Source of the DNA: an uncultured Eubacteriales bacterium
GTDB taxonomy: Bacteria; Bacillota; Clostridia; Peptostreptococcales; Anaerovoracaceae
Direction of reading: 5' to 3'
NCBI GenBank assembly: GCA_902786855.1
Contig: CADAEH010000001.1
Location: 124,001 to 188,000, forward strand
DNA length: 64,000 bases
The position numbers were made by a program, and so were the translations under genes. Positions 47,045 to 56,258 of this stretch are shown piece after piece; position 1 is the stretch's first letter, and every line of letters starts with the position of its first letter. A model generated the notes under the pieces. The model was given only the letters and a program-made list of their open reading frames with translations. It did no database searches and was not told where the DNA came from.

Positions 47045-48193
47045 ATGGGACGACTGAAACAATTAGAACGGGACACAAAAAGACTGAACCGTAACCTCAG
47101 GATCTTTTCTGAGGAAGATAAAAAAATAAAAGAATGTAAAAAAAGCGGCAGAAAAGCGGTCCTTATTATGGTGGATTCTTTTTACAGAGCAGGTGCGCAG
47201 AGGGTCGCGGCAACACTTGCAGACGGCTTATCTGAAGATTACTCGGTTACGATTTTCTGCAAAAAGAAAGATACCCTGGAATATCCGGTCCCGGAAGGGG
47301 TAGGGATGCTATATTTACCGAAATTTATCGGGGACAGGGAAGAACAGGCCCGCTATGAAGAACGCTATGTAAAGTGGCTCAAACGGCGGCTCAGGATAAA
47401 AGCATCCATATCTATGCTGTTCTGGATGAATGATATGAATGTCAGATGCCGTGCAAGGGACAAGGTGATATGCTGCGAGCGAAATAATCCGTCAAAAAAA
47501 GAACCGGAGAACATGGGACGGATCTGCAGTATATATGAGCAGGCAGATCATGTGGTATTCCAGTCACAGAAGGTGAGGGATCTGTTCCCGGAAAGCGTGA
47601 AAAGCCACAGCAGCATTATTCTCAACCCGACACTGACGGAGATAAAAAGAAAGGAACCAAGCCGCCACAGGATCGTAAACATCGGCCGGCTTCATCCACA
47701 GAAAAATCAGAAGATGCTCATCCGAGCCTTTAACGAGTTCTACAGGAGCCATCCGGGATATGAATTATCTATCTATGGGGATGGAGAGGAACGCAGGAAC
47801 CTGGAAGGACTTGTGCATGATCTGGGACTTGAGGATGCAGTGATCTTCCATGGAAATACCGAGAATATACATGAGGAAGCAGCGGATGCGGAGATGGTTG
47901 TGCTTTCAAGTGATTATGAAGGACTTCCCAACGCTATCCTCGAATGCATGATGATGGGAATGGCATGCATATCTACAGCGTGTGAAGGCGCTGTCGATGT
48001 GATCGATAATAATGAAAACGGACTGTTAACAGAGATCGGTGATGAAAAAGCTCTTGCTGAAGCAATGACGCTGCTTGCAGATGATCCGGCCCTGAGAAGA
48101 AAACTCGGCGATAATGCTCAGAAGAGTTCCGGGCGTTTTCGCAAGGACAGGATCATAGCACAGTGGAAGCAGCTTATAGAAGACCTGACGTAA
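47045..48193 (+). CDS. Glycosyltransferase family 4
   Basis: 382-aa GT-B retaining glycosyltransferase, probably cytoplasmic. The N-terminal domain has VLIMVDSFYRAGAQRVAATLA. The C-terminal nucleotide-sugar domain has NIGRLHPQKNQKMLIRAF and the EX7E-type block SSDYEGLPNAILECMMMGMACIS. It opens the surface-glycan locus. No Shine-Dalgarno is seen before the ATG. Donor and acceptor sugars are unknown. Its 3' end is close to the next gene. Confidence 0.92.
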   Translation: MGRLKQLERDTKRLNRNLRIFSEEDKKIKECKKSGRKAVLIMVDSFYRAGAQRVAATLADGLSEDYSVTIFCKKKDTLEYPVPEGVGMLYLPKFIGDREEQARYEERYVKWLKRRLRIKASISMLFWMNDMNVRCRARDKVICCERNNPSKKEPENMGRICSIYEQADHVVFQSQKVRDLFPESVKSHSSIILNPTLTEIKRKEPSRHRIVNIGRLHPQKNQKMLIRAFNEFYRSHPGYELSIYGDGEERRNLEGLVHDLGLEDAVIFHGNTENIHEEAADAEMVVLSSDYEGLPNAILECMMMGMACISTACEGAVDVIDNNENGLLTEIGDEKALAEAMTLLADDPALRRKLGDNAQKSSGRFRKDRIIAQWKQLIEDLT

Positions 48194-48213
48194 CAGCTCC
48201 TGCAATATGCACC

Positions 48214-50061
48214 ATGAAAGATTTTAAACACAGTATTCGAAATCTTAAATACGGCAAAGCAAACAATGGCGGTATCTTCAGATACGAAGATCTTGAATGG
48301 AAACCGGCGTACCTGAGACCGGAAGTCAGGTACGGTCTGGACGATTCTCTGCGCAGAAAAAGCAAAAAAAGCGAAACCCCTGCCAGTGCGGAAACAGTCG
48401 AAGAAACGAAAGAGGAAATAATACTCTCTCCGGGAAAAAAGACGACAAAAATTACCGACTGCGGATATGATATGCTGTCATGCTGCTATACCGGTATCCC
48501 GGCGGAGTATGATTTTGAGCTGTCAGCGCTTGTCAGGATCGAACGGTTTCTGGCAGACGGGCCGCCGGTATATCAGGAAGGCTTCGGACTGTTTATCAGA
48601 GATAATATGACACTGGAGCACTCTACAGGATACCCTTACGCCAACATGGCGTTGGCCGGAGGATATCTGGGCGGAACGAATTTCTACGTACGGACCGGAG
48701 TGACTAAGTCAGATCATGAGGACATTCAGAACTACAGCCTTAAAGGCCGCGCTTCAGAAAAAGATCGTTTTGCAGTAGATGAGCCAAGGACATTCAGGAT
48801 CAGGATCCGTCTCAGTGACCGGGAGATCAGTGCAGAGATGACGGATGTTGACGGGGCTGATATGTTTGCGCCTGAAACTGCAGCTGACGATGCGAATACC
48901 TGCTTCGGTGACGGCTTTTCGCGAAAAGGAACGGTCTACAGCATTCCTGTCGGGAAAGACATATTTCTGGAGAGGGATAAAAGGAATATCTACATCGGTT
49001 TTCTGGCTGCAGGCAATACGCGGATAGCTATAATAAAAGACTCTGTTTCAATAACGATTACCCCGGGCGGGAGCGGCAGTAAAAAGGAGATCTATGTATC
49101 TCCGGACGGGAAGGCACAGGCTGCCGGGGATATAGATCACCCGATGGATCTTGCTGCAGCGGTTTCACTGGCCGGCGCGGGAGTGATAAAACTGCTGCCC
49201 GGAAGGTACTGCCCGGATTCAGACCTTGTGCTCGGAAAGAGGCTTGCTGACGGAGGGCATCCTTGTATTGTTGCCGGAGAACCGGGGAAAGGAAAAGATA
49301 CAGTAATTGATTTTGGCGGTAAAGAGCACGCCCTGAAAATAACCGGAGACTACTGGACTCTTGAGAATATAACAGTAGCCAATGGTATGGGTATACAGAT
49401 CTCAGGAAGTCACAACCGGCTGAAAGGGTGTATCTCGCGCGGAAACAGGGAGACCGGCATATTGATCCGCCATCCGGACAACAATGCAAAGAGGCAGGAC
49501 TGGCCGGAGTACAATCTGATAGAAGACTGCATTTCTTGTATGAATATAGATGACTCGGAATGTAATGCTGATGGATTTGCATGCAAGGTGACTGCAGGCC
49601 GCGGCAATGAATTCATCCGCTGCATCTCATTCCTGAATTCTGATGACGGATTTGATCTGTTTGCAAAGAACCGGGCAACAGGAAAAGTCAGCCTGAAAAA
49701 CTGTGTAAGCTGCCTTAACGGATACCGCATTACAGCAGGCGGAGATCTGCTGCAGACAAAAGGTCATGGGACCGGCTTCAAACTGGGCGGGAGCGGGATA
49801 CGTGTCAGACACCTCGTAAGGGACTGCACCGCACAGGGCAATAAGGACTGTGGCTTTACAAGCAATTCCAATCCATCAATGATACTGGTCAACTGCAGGT
49901 CGCTTTATAATCAAAAGGGCAATCTCAGATTCTACTATTCAGGCACCAGAGTGATACCTGAAAAGATCATAATTGAATTTACCGAAAAAAAAGACCCTGA
50001 TTTCGATCAGGCTAAACTGTGCCGGGAACTGCTGGCAAAGTATGACATCGAGACGATATGA
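48214..50061 (+). CDS. Right-handed beta-helix protein resembling PL9 pectate lyase, without signal peptide
   Basis: 615 aa from ATG 48214, preferred because the upstream in-frame ATG at 48163 would overlap the previous gene by 31 nt; neither has a good ribosome site. The N-terminal half (about 75-290) looks like a jelly-roll domain. From about 300 (KEIYVSPDGKAQAAGD) comes a parallel beta-helix with the PL9-type block NADGFACKVTAGRGNEFIRC and NSDDGFDLF. PL9 enzymes cut polyuronides by beta-elimination. No signal peptide is visible, which is odd for a polysaccharide lyase. It overlaps the next gene by 4 nt (ATGA), so it belongs to the glycan operon. Confidence 0.82.
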   Translation: MKDFKHSIRNLKYGKANNGGIFRYEDLEWKPAYLRPEVRYGLDDSLRRKSKKSETPASAETVEETKEEIILSPGKKTTKITDCGYDMLSCCYTGIPAEYDFELSALVRIERFLADGPPVYQEGFGLFIRDNMTLEHSTGYPYANMALAGGYLGGTNFYVRTGVTKSDHEDIQNYSLKGRASEKDRFAVDEPRTFRIRIRLSDREISAEMTDVDGADMFAPETAADDANTCFGDGFSRKGTVYSIPVGKDIFLERDKRNIYIGFLAAGNTRIAIIKDSVSITITPGGSGSKKEIYVSPDGKAQAAGDIDHPMDLAAAVSLAGAGVIKLLPGRYCPDSDLVLGKRLADGGHPCIVAGEPGKGKDTVIDFGGKEHALKITGDYWTLENITVANGMGIQISGSHNRLKGCISRGNRETGILIRHPDNNAKRQDWPEYNLIEDCISCMNIDDSECNADGFACKVTAGRGNEFIRCISFLNSDDGFDLFAKNRATGKVSLKNCVSCLNGYRITAGGDLLQTKGHGTGFKLGGSGIRVRHLVRDCTAQGNKDCGFTSNSNPSMILVNCRSLYNQKGNLRFYYSGTRVIPEKIIIEFTEKKDPDFDQAKLCRELLAKYDIETI

Positions 50062-51029
50062 AACATACACAGGACGAAGAAAAAATCAGGGAATTGCTTG
50101 ATGCGATGGCAGAGCTGACGTATCTGTATAAAAGGCAGAATAAGAACCTTTCTGTTTCTGCCAGAATGGAACGATTCCTCAGAAAAGTTTCGAGAGAGGG
50201 ATTGCGAAGCACGGTCATGAAGGAAGCCCGAAAGCTGAAGGCGTATTTTGGCAAGGGACAGCAGGACCGGCAAAAAGTAAAATCGGCACTGCCGCAGCAG
50301 CGATACGATTATTTCCGGGACGAGCAGATCGCAGTATATATGGCGCCTTTTGGCGGATATGACCAGATAAGAGAACCGATCTGCCGTCCGGATAATATAG
50401 ATTATTACATCCTGACGGATCAGGAACTTCCGGCTGAAAGCAGATGGAAGAGACTCGATGTTCAGAAATATGTCCCGCAGCAGCTCCTTCAGGATCCGGC
50501 TATGGCGAACAGATGGTGCAAGATGCATCCGCATCTGATCTTTCCGGAATACAGCATTTCGGTCTATCTGGACAGCAATTATCTGATCACATCAGATCTG
50601 ACCGGGCTGGTCAATCGAATGACAGATTATCCGGCAGCGATGTTCCGGCACAAAGGCCGCAGATGTGTATACGATGAAATAACAGCATGCATTGAACAGA
50701 AAAAGGACAGCCGGGAGAGGCTTACCGCCCACCGGGAGGTGCTTCTTGAAAAAGGGATACCGGAAAATTACGGTTTGCTGGAAGCGCCGGTCATAGTACG
50801 AAAGCATAATGACGAAGAATGCATCCGGCTTATGGACACCTGGTGGAGCATGTTGTGCAGCGGATGCAGGCGCGATCAGATCGCGCTGATAGAGGCACTG
50901 TGGGAACTGAAAATCACACCCGAAAAGCTTGCATCGCTTGGCGATGATTTCAGAAAATGCGATCTGTTTGCGACATTTAAGCACAGTAAAGGACAGGCGG
51001 GTCGTCTGACGCAGAAGCGAAGCAAATAG
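50058..51029 (+). CDS. DUF616-like glycosyltransferase
   Basis: 323 aa. An N-terminal charged helical region (1-85) precedes a glycosyltransferase-like domain. Its motifs YYILTDQELPAESRWKR and ANRWCKMHPHLIFPEYSISVYLDSN are characteristic of DUF616/TOD1-type proteins, where the DxN-like motif replaces DxD. The start overlaps the preceding stop (ATGA), implying coupled translation. The sugar is unknown. A basic tail (QAGRLTQKRSK) ends it. Confidence 0.82.
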   Translation: MKHTQDEEKIRELLDAMAELTYLYKRQNKNLSVSARMERFLRKVSREGLRSTVMKEARKLKAYFGKGQQDRQKVKSALPQQRYDYFRDEQIAVYMAPFGGYDQIREPICRPDNIDYYILTDQELPAESRWKRLDVQKYVPQQLLQDPAMANRWCKMHPHLIFPEYSISVYLDSNYLITSDLTGLVNRMTDYPAAMFRHKGRRCVYDEITACIEQKKDSRERLTAHREVLLEKGIPENYGLLEAPVIVRKHNDEECIRLMDTWWSMLCSGCRRDQIALIEALWELKITPEKLASLGDDFRKCDLFATFKHSKGQAGRLTQKRSK

Positions 51030-51056
51030 AATGAGCCGGGTGTAAGGAGGATAGTA

Positions 51057-51971
51057 TTGATTATCTATTACGACAGTGGATGTCGGCATTTCACCGATAT
51101 CTTTGCTGAAAACGGGCAGATATGTGTCCAGCATTATCGGCACATGTTCCCGGGAAGGGTCGGCGGGTATATCTGCAGCAGAAAATGGCTTAAACCGATG
51201 AGCAGAATTTTACCCGATGTCAGTGCGGATGATCCGTTGATCATTGTGTTTGATACTGCTACTACAGCATCTTACATAAAAAAACTGAAAAGAAAATATC
51301 CTGATAAGCATATAATCTTCTGGTGCTGGAACCGGATCAGTGAGGATAAGATCGATGAGATCGAGCAGATCAAAAGAATGGTAGATGTCTGGTCATATTC
51401 ACTTGATGACTGCCGCCGTTTTGACCTGAAGTATAATACCCAGTTTTTCTTTGACAGCCTGATCCCTGAAACGGATCCTGAGAACGGGAACAACGGGAAC
51501 GGTCATTCCAGACCGAAAGCTTTGTTTATCGGAAGAGAGAAAAAGGCGCGTGATAAAATCCTCAAGAAGGCGTTTGCTGAACTTGAAGCGGAAGGGACCG
51601 AGGTCGAGACATATATATCAAGAGGACGTTCCGGAAGATATAAGTACTCACTCAGAGAAAAACTGATCCCGTATAAAGATGTAATAAAAAGAGCCAGAGA
51701 TGCGGACATCCTGATAGATTGTTACGGTACTGAAAAAGCAGGCTGCTCCCTTCGTGCTATGGAGGCTATATTCCTGGGCAAGAAGCTGATCACGGACAAC
51801 CTTGCATTGGCTGACTATGATTTCTACGACAGTCACAATATATATTTTATTGATAAAGAGGACAGATCACTGAAAGACTTTCTTGCTGAACCCGGTGTAG
51901 CGGTGGATCGGGAGATCTGCGACAGATATCGTTTTTCTTCATGGATCGAACGCTTTTTACAGGATGAATAA
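51057..51971 (+). CDS. Glycosyltransferase-like protein (GT-B C-terminal domain)
   Basis: 304 aa. The start is a TTG with AAGGAGG 6 nt upstream; no ATG fits. The C-terminal half has the CgeB/GT-B type block AGCSLRAMEAIFLGKKLITDN followed by DYDFYDSHNIYFID. The N-terminal half (VFDTATTASYIKKLKRKYP...IIFWCWNRI) looks like the acceptor domain. I do not recognise the exact family. The stop overlaps the next ATG by one base, supporting a single operon. Confidence 0.75.
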   Translation: MIIYYDSGCRHFTDIFAENGQICVQHYRHMFPGRVGGYICSRKWLKPMSRILPDVSADDPLIIVFDTATTASYIKKLKRKYPDKHIIFWCWNRISEDKIDEIEQIKRMVDVWSYSLDDCRRFDLKYNTQFFFDSLIPETDPENGNNGNGHSRPKALFIGREKKARDKILKKAFAELEAEGTEVETYISRGRSGRYKYSLREKLIPYKDVIKRARDADILIDCYGTEKAGCSLRAMEAIFLGKKLITDNLALADYDFYDSHNIYFIDKEDRSLKDFLAEPGVAVDREICDRYRFSSWIERFLQDE

Positions 51972-53650
51972 TGCCCGGAAAAGTGAAATACACAGACAGA
52001 ATAAGTGATAGATCTGCAGCCAGAGAAAAATGGATATGCTGGGGCATACTTTTATTTCTTGTTGTCCTGCGGCAGCTGTTTGCAGCCGGGATCCCTGTTT
52101 TCGTACGACTCAGCAACAGTGATGATGTACTGATGGTCCGTATGGCAGAAGGCCTGATCAGAGGGGACTGGCTTGGAGAATACTACGGTGTTCTGCTGAT
52201 GAAGGGCTGCTTCTTTCCTATGTTCCTTGCAGCAGTGAACAGTCTGAAAGGGTCATATCTTCAGATGCTTACGGCTGTGCACTCTGCTTCCTGCCTGTTT
52301 TTCGTTTCGCAGATCCGCGGTCTGATCCGCAAGCCGCGTATGCGTGTGATACTTGCAGCGGTCCTGATGTTTGATCCATGCTCATTCGCGAAGAGAAGTT
52401 TCCAGGAAGTCTATCGAAACAGCATTACCATCCCGCAGGTCCTGCTTATATTCGGCGCGATCATAGGTCTTTATCTTGCCTTTGGCGAAAACAGGTATAA
52501 AGATTTTCTGAAAGCTGCTTTTGCGGGATCCATGATGTGGGGATTCTGGAATACAAGAGAGGATGCAGTCTGGCTGCTTCCATTTTTTGTGACCGCACTT
52601 GCCGTTACTGTGCTGAAAGGAGTTCTCTCAGACAAAACACGAAAAAATATCATCATCAGCATATTGATATGCATAATGCCTGTAATGATGATATTGGCCG
52701 GCAATCAGTTTATCATCAGAAGCAACCTTGCAAATTACGGAAGCCCGGTACGGCTTGAATCAGTCGACGGGGAATTTGCCCGAATGATGAAAACGATATA
52801 TTCTGTCAAACCCGAAGAGGAGATCCCGTACTGCAGTGTTCCTCAGGAAAAACTGCAGCGGCTCTATGCAGTCTCTCCGACGCTTGATCTGATCCATGAG
52901 AGACTGGATGAAAAATGTCAGGAGTATGGCGCTATTGACCGGAACCAGCATGATGGAGAAGTAGAGGACGGCTGGTTCTTCTGGAGCCTGAAATGGGCTG
53001 CGTGGGAGGCCGGCAAAACGGATTCTCTTCCTGAAGCTGAGCAGTATTATCGGCAGATACGAGAAGAAATAGAAACGGCACTGGATACACCGGGCAGCGG
53101 GGTGGAGCGTGGCGGAACCATGCCTTCAGCACTGATGTCTCCGTGGAGAAAGGGCTACGGCTCACAGCTGGCACGGAAAATGAAAGACGGTGTGCTGTAC
53201 ATTGCCGGATCCAAGGAGATAGAGACAACTGTTGAGGTTATAGCGGAAGGGAGCACGCCGGATCTGTTTGAGCAGGTAACCGGCGACCGTTATATCCGTG
53301 AAGGCGAGGCTGCATCGGAGCAGATGAAAGCTGCAGAAAGAGCAGTGACGAGAGCGACTTTCGTTACTCGCCTGTATCAGGTGATAAACCCGTTGATACT
53401 GTTATTATCCTTAGCTTTATTGATACGGCTGATATATATAAGCATAAAAAGAAAAACAGCTGAACACTGTCAGCTGTTTCTGGTCATAGCAGGAATGTGG
53501 CTCAGCATCATCGTTATGCTTGGAGGAGTAGCGTATACAGATATCACGGCTTTCTTTGCAGTCAACTATTACTACATGGCCGGAGCCTTTCCCCTCATGC
53601 TGGCAGGGGAATGGATGATACTGCTTTACACCGCAGAGCATCCTCACTGA
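51971..53650 (+). CDS. Polytopic membrane protein, GT-C-like
   Basis: 559 aa with about ten predicted membrane segments: one near 25-45, several at 75-250, and three at 460-555. A large extracytoplasmic domain lies between about 255 and 455. Early SNSDDVLMVRMA and central GFWNTREDAVWLLPF are the most conserved-looking parts. The topology, with acidic residues in the first outer loop, fits GT-C glycosyltransferases that use polyprenyl-linked sugars, but I cannot name a family. It is start-stop coupled to the preceding gene, and its last 7 nt overlap the convergent DHHW gene. Confidence 0.65.
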   Translation: MPGKVKYTDRISDRSAAREKWICWGILLFLVVLRQLFAAGIPVFVRLSNSDDVLMVRMAEGLIRGDWLGEYYGVLLMKGCFFPMFLAAVNSLKGSYLQMLTAVHSASCLFFVSQIRGLIRKPRMRVILAAVLMFDPCSFAKRSFQEVYRNSITIPQVLLIFGAIIGLYLAFGENRYKDFLKAAFAGSMMWGFWNTREDAVWLLPFFVTALAVTVLKGVLSDKTRKNIIISILICIMPVMMILAGNQFIIRSNLANYGSPVRLESVDGEFARMMKTIYSVKPEEEIPYCSVPQEKLQRLYAVSPTLDLIHERLDEKCQEYGAIDRNQHDGEVEDGWFFWSLKWAAWEAGKTDSLPEAEQYYRQIREEIETALDTPGSGVERGGTMPSALMSPWRKGYGSQLARKMKDGVLYIAGSKEIETTVEVIAEGSTPDLFEQVTGDRYIREGEAASEQMKAAERAVTRATFVTRLYQVINPLILLLSLALLIRLIYISIKRKTAEHCQLFLVIAGMWLSIIVMLGGVAYTDITAFFAVNYYYMAGAFPLMLAGEWMILLYTAEHPH

Positions 53651-54786
53651 AAATTATTCATCTCACTGTCATTGACATAAGCGATGTTATAAACGACTAT
53701 AACGGTTTCTGTTTCCGGATGGTCTTTGATCCAGGCGGTGACATTGGCATCTGTTCGCATATCCCACAGAGTCAGATGATTGCATGTAAGTGCGAGAAAC
53801 GGTGTCAGCGCGCTGGAGAAAGAATCCTTGATCATCAGTATATTTCCATCTGTGACATCTTTATTGAGGATCTCGTCCAGATTGTAATTACCATACATAT
53901 AGTAATAATAAAGATTATCACCGTAGTCCTGCGGAAGATCTTTCAGGAGGTCATCATCTGTAAGCACCTCGAAGCCTCCCGTTTCGTCAGAATCTCTCTG
54001 GGGAGAAATGAATCTGATATGGGTGTCATAGAGAGGAAAACGGCGAATAAAATCATCCCTTCCCCCGAACCTGCCGAGAGCTTTCATGCCCATCTCACCC
54101 ACAAAAGCATCAGGATATACTTCTCTGCCGATCTTTTCGTCATCTATATTATCGACACGAAGGGACATACCGAACCGCTCATTCAGATCATTTGAGATAA
54201 GTCTGGCTGCCATCAGGCCCGCATCGGTATTCCAGTGGTGATCAGTTCTGTAAAAAATGGCAGAGGTGTCACCTGATTTTTTTAATTCATCCCGGAAGGC
54301 ATCCCTGAGATCAAGGACAGGGACACCCCGCGACTGAAACGCTTCACGCCCCAGATCAGCGCTCAGATTTCTGGCACAATCAAGTCCATAGAGTTCAATA
54401 TCTTCATCATACAGAGGTTTTCCCGGAATTATCACATACAGAAAATCGACCCCTTGCTCTTTACATGCCTCGTAAAGTGCTTTCGCATGATCTGCCGCAA
54501 AGTCAGGGTCAGTAGGGCATGAAGTCTTATAGATCTGACCATCATCACTGATCACGCTGTTTACTTCGGTAAAATAACGTTTCCCTGTAGCTGCGCCGAC
54601 TGCACGGAACGGCATCAGCAGGGCTTCTTTTGCAGGAAGAAGTTTGTTTATTCTAGCTTCACGGTCAGACGCATTCATACTGATCATTTCAGAGAGTCCT
54701 GAAGACTGCACAATAACAGAGGCTCCCAGAAGGAAGAAAATCAACATTACCGTCATGTAAAAGATCCGAACGGTTTTTCTTTTCAC
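53644..54786 (-). CDS. DHHW/AlgX-type SGNH-like protein (surface glycan O-acetylation partner)
   Basis: 380 aa. A GTG start has GGGGG 8 nt upstream. One N-terminal membrane anchor (about 6-27) is followed by an extracellular SGNH-hydrolase-like domain. It contains the DHHW motif in YRTDHHWNTDAGL and the Ser block MIKDSFSSALTPFLAL. In AlgX/AlgJ and similar systems such a protein receives acetyl groups from an MBOAT partner and transfers them to polysaccharide. The MBOAT gene lies 12 nt upstream on the same strand. The target glycan is presumably the product of this locus. Confidence 0.88.
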   Translation of the reverse strand: MKRKTVRIFYMTVMLIFFLLGASVIVQSSGLSEMISMNASDREARINKLLPAKEALLMPFRAVGAATGKRYFTEVNSVISDDGQIYKTSCPTDPDFAADHAKALYEACKEQGVDFLYVIIPGKPLYDEDIELYGLDCARNLSADLGREAFQSRGVPVLDLRDAFRDELKKSGDTSAIFYRTDHHWNTDAGLMAARLISNDLNERFGMSLRVDNIDDEKIGREVYPDAFVGEMGMKALGRFGGRDDFIRRFPLYDTHIRFISPQRDSDETGGFEVLTDDDLLKDLPQDYGDNLYYYYMYGNYNLDEILNKDVTDGNILMIKDSFSSALTPFLALTCNHLTLWDMRTDANVTAWIKDHPETETVIVVYNIAYVNDSEMNNFQ

Positions 54787-54798
54787 TTCGTTGTCCCC

Positions 54799-56217
54799 CT
54801 AAAACTGAAAATACAGAAACGGATTATAGCTGCCGTTGATCAGAAATGACAGAGACAGGATGACCATAAGGAACAGAACGCAAGCATACGCCGGGGTCAT
54901 ATATTCTCTGAAATTCCCGCTTTCCAGACGGGCTTTTACTGCTTTTGGAGCGGAACTGGATAAAAATGCTCCGAATACAAGCCAGGGGGCTGCCTGTGTG
55001 AACCACAGGGAGAGAAGCGGTCCCTTTCCTGATGAAAGCAGCCATCTGCCCGGTGAAAACAGACCCGTTATAATGAAAATCGCAGTCTCGATATCTTCTG
55101 CCCTGAACAATGTCCACATCAGAACGATCCAGAGCAGCAGCAGGATCCGGTAGACCGTTCTGAACATATGGCTTTTCTCTTCAGGTTTTATAATGAATCG
55201 CTCAGTGATAAGCAGAGCACCCCATAGCAGGCCCCACAAAATATATGTCCATCCTGCACCGTGCCACAGGCCTGTAAGAGCCCAGACGATCACAAGATTT
55301 CTTATTGTCACTGCATTACCGCGGCGGCTGCCTCCAAGAGGGATATATACATAGTCTCTGAACCAGCTTGAGAGGGAAATGTGCCAGCGCCGCCAGAAAT
55401 CAGTGCCGCTGACAGCCAGGTAAGGATCCCTGAAGTTCTCCGGGATCGTGAAGCCGAACACCCGGCCGAGGCCTATCGCCATATCCGAATAACCGGAAAA
55501 GTCAAAAAATATCTGCAATGTATAGGACAGAACACCCAGCCAGAGGACCGGAGCCGGAAGCATGCTTTTGTCACAGTATTTGAAAACAAAATCAGCTACG
55601 ATGCCGAGATTGTTCGCCAGAAGGACTTTTTTGCAGAGGCCGCAGCAGAAACGTATGAAACCTTCACCTGCTGAATCAAAAGATACCGGCCGATCCAGCA
55701 GCTGAGGCGAGATATCGCTGTAACGAACGATAGGACCGGCGATGAGCTGAGGGAACAGGGCCAGATAAAGCGCCACAAGCAAAGGGTTTTTCTGCGGAGA
55801 TTCTCCGCGATAGATATCAACTGCATAGGAAATGGCCTGGAAAGTATAGAAAGAGATCCCGATAGGCAATGTGAGTCCGGGACCTGTCATCTGCGTATGT
55901 GTCAGGGAACTGATCGTTTCCGCGAAGAAATCCGCATATTTGAAAACACCCAGTACAGCCAGATCCCCTGCAATACACAAAACGAGAGACAGCTTCCTTG
56001 TCACGATGGATCTGCTGCTGCCTATCACGAGACCAAGGAGCCAGTTCCATATGATCTCTGCCATGAACAGAAAGACAAAGCGCGGCTCACCGCTGGCATA
56101 GAAAAACAGACTGGCGATCACGAGCCAGACATTCCTGCATCCTTTCGGCAAAATAAAATATCCTGCCAGAACTACAGGTAAAAATATAAGCAAAAAGGTA
56201 AGGGATGAAAAAACCAT
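54799..56217 (-). CDS. MBOAT family O-acyltransferase (AlgI/DltB-like)
   Basis: 472-aa multi-pass protein that moves acyl groups, usually acetyl from acetyl-CoA, across the membrane. The AlgI-type opening MVFSSLTFLLIFLPVVLAGYF is present, along with a periplasmic-face FRDYVYIPLGGSRRG block and the active-site His in LTGLWHGAGWTYILWG. It forms a two-gene unit with the DHHW protein, so both steps of glycan O-acetylation are encoded together, on the strand opposite to the flanking glycosyltransferases. Confidence 0.94.
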   Translation of the reverse strand: MVFSSLTFLLIFLPVVLAGYFILPKGCRNVWLVIASLFFYASGEPRFVFLFMAEIIWNWLLGLVIGSSRSIVTRKLSLVLCIAGDLAVLGVFKYADFFAETISSLTHTQMTGPGLTLPIGISFYTFQAISYAVDIYRGESPQKNPLLVALYLALFPQLIAGPIVRYSDISPQLLDRPVSFDSAGEGFIRFCCGLCKKVLLANNLGIVADFVFKYCDKSMLPAPVLWLGVLSYTLQIFFDFSGYSDMAIGLGRVFGFTIPENFRDPYLAVSGTDFWRRWHISLSSWFRDYVYIPLGGSRRGNAVTIRNLVIVWALTGLWHGAGWTYILWGLLWGALLITERFIIKPEEKSHMFRTVYRILLLLWIVLMWTLFRAEDIETAIFIITGLFSPGRWLLSSGKGPLLSLWFTQAAPWLVFGAFLSSSAPKAVKARLESGNFREYMTPAYACVLFLMVILSLSFLINGSYNPFLYFQF

Positions 56218-56258
56218 AGTATCATTCGCCCCCGCTATGGCTGATGAAGGTGATTATA

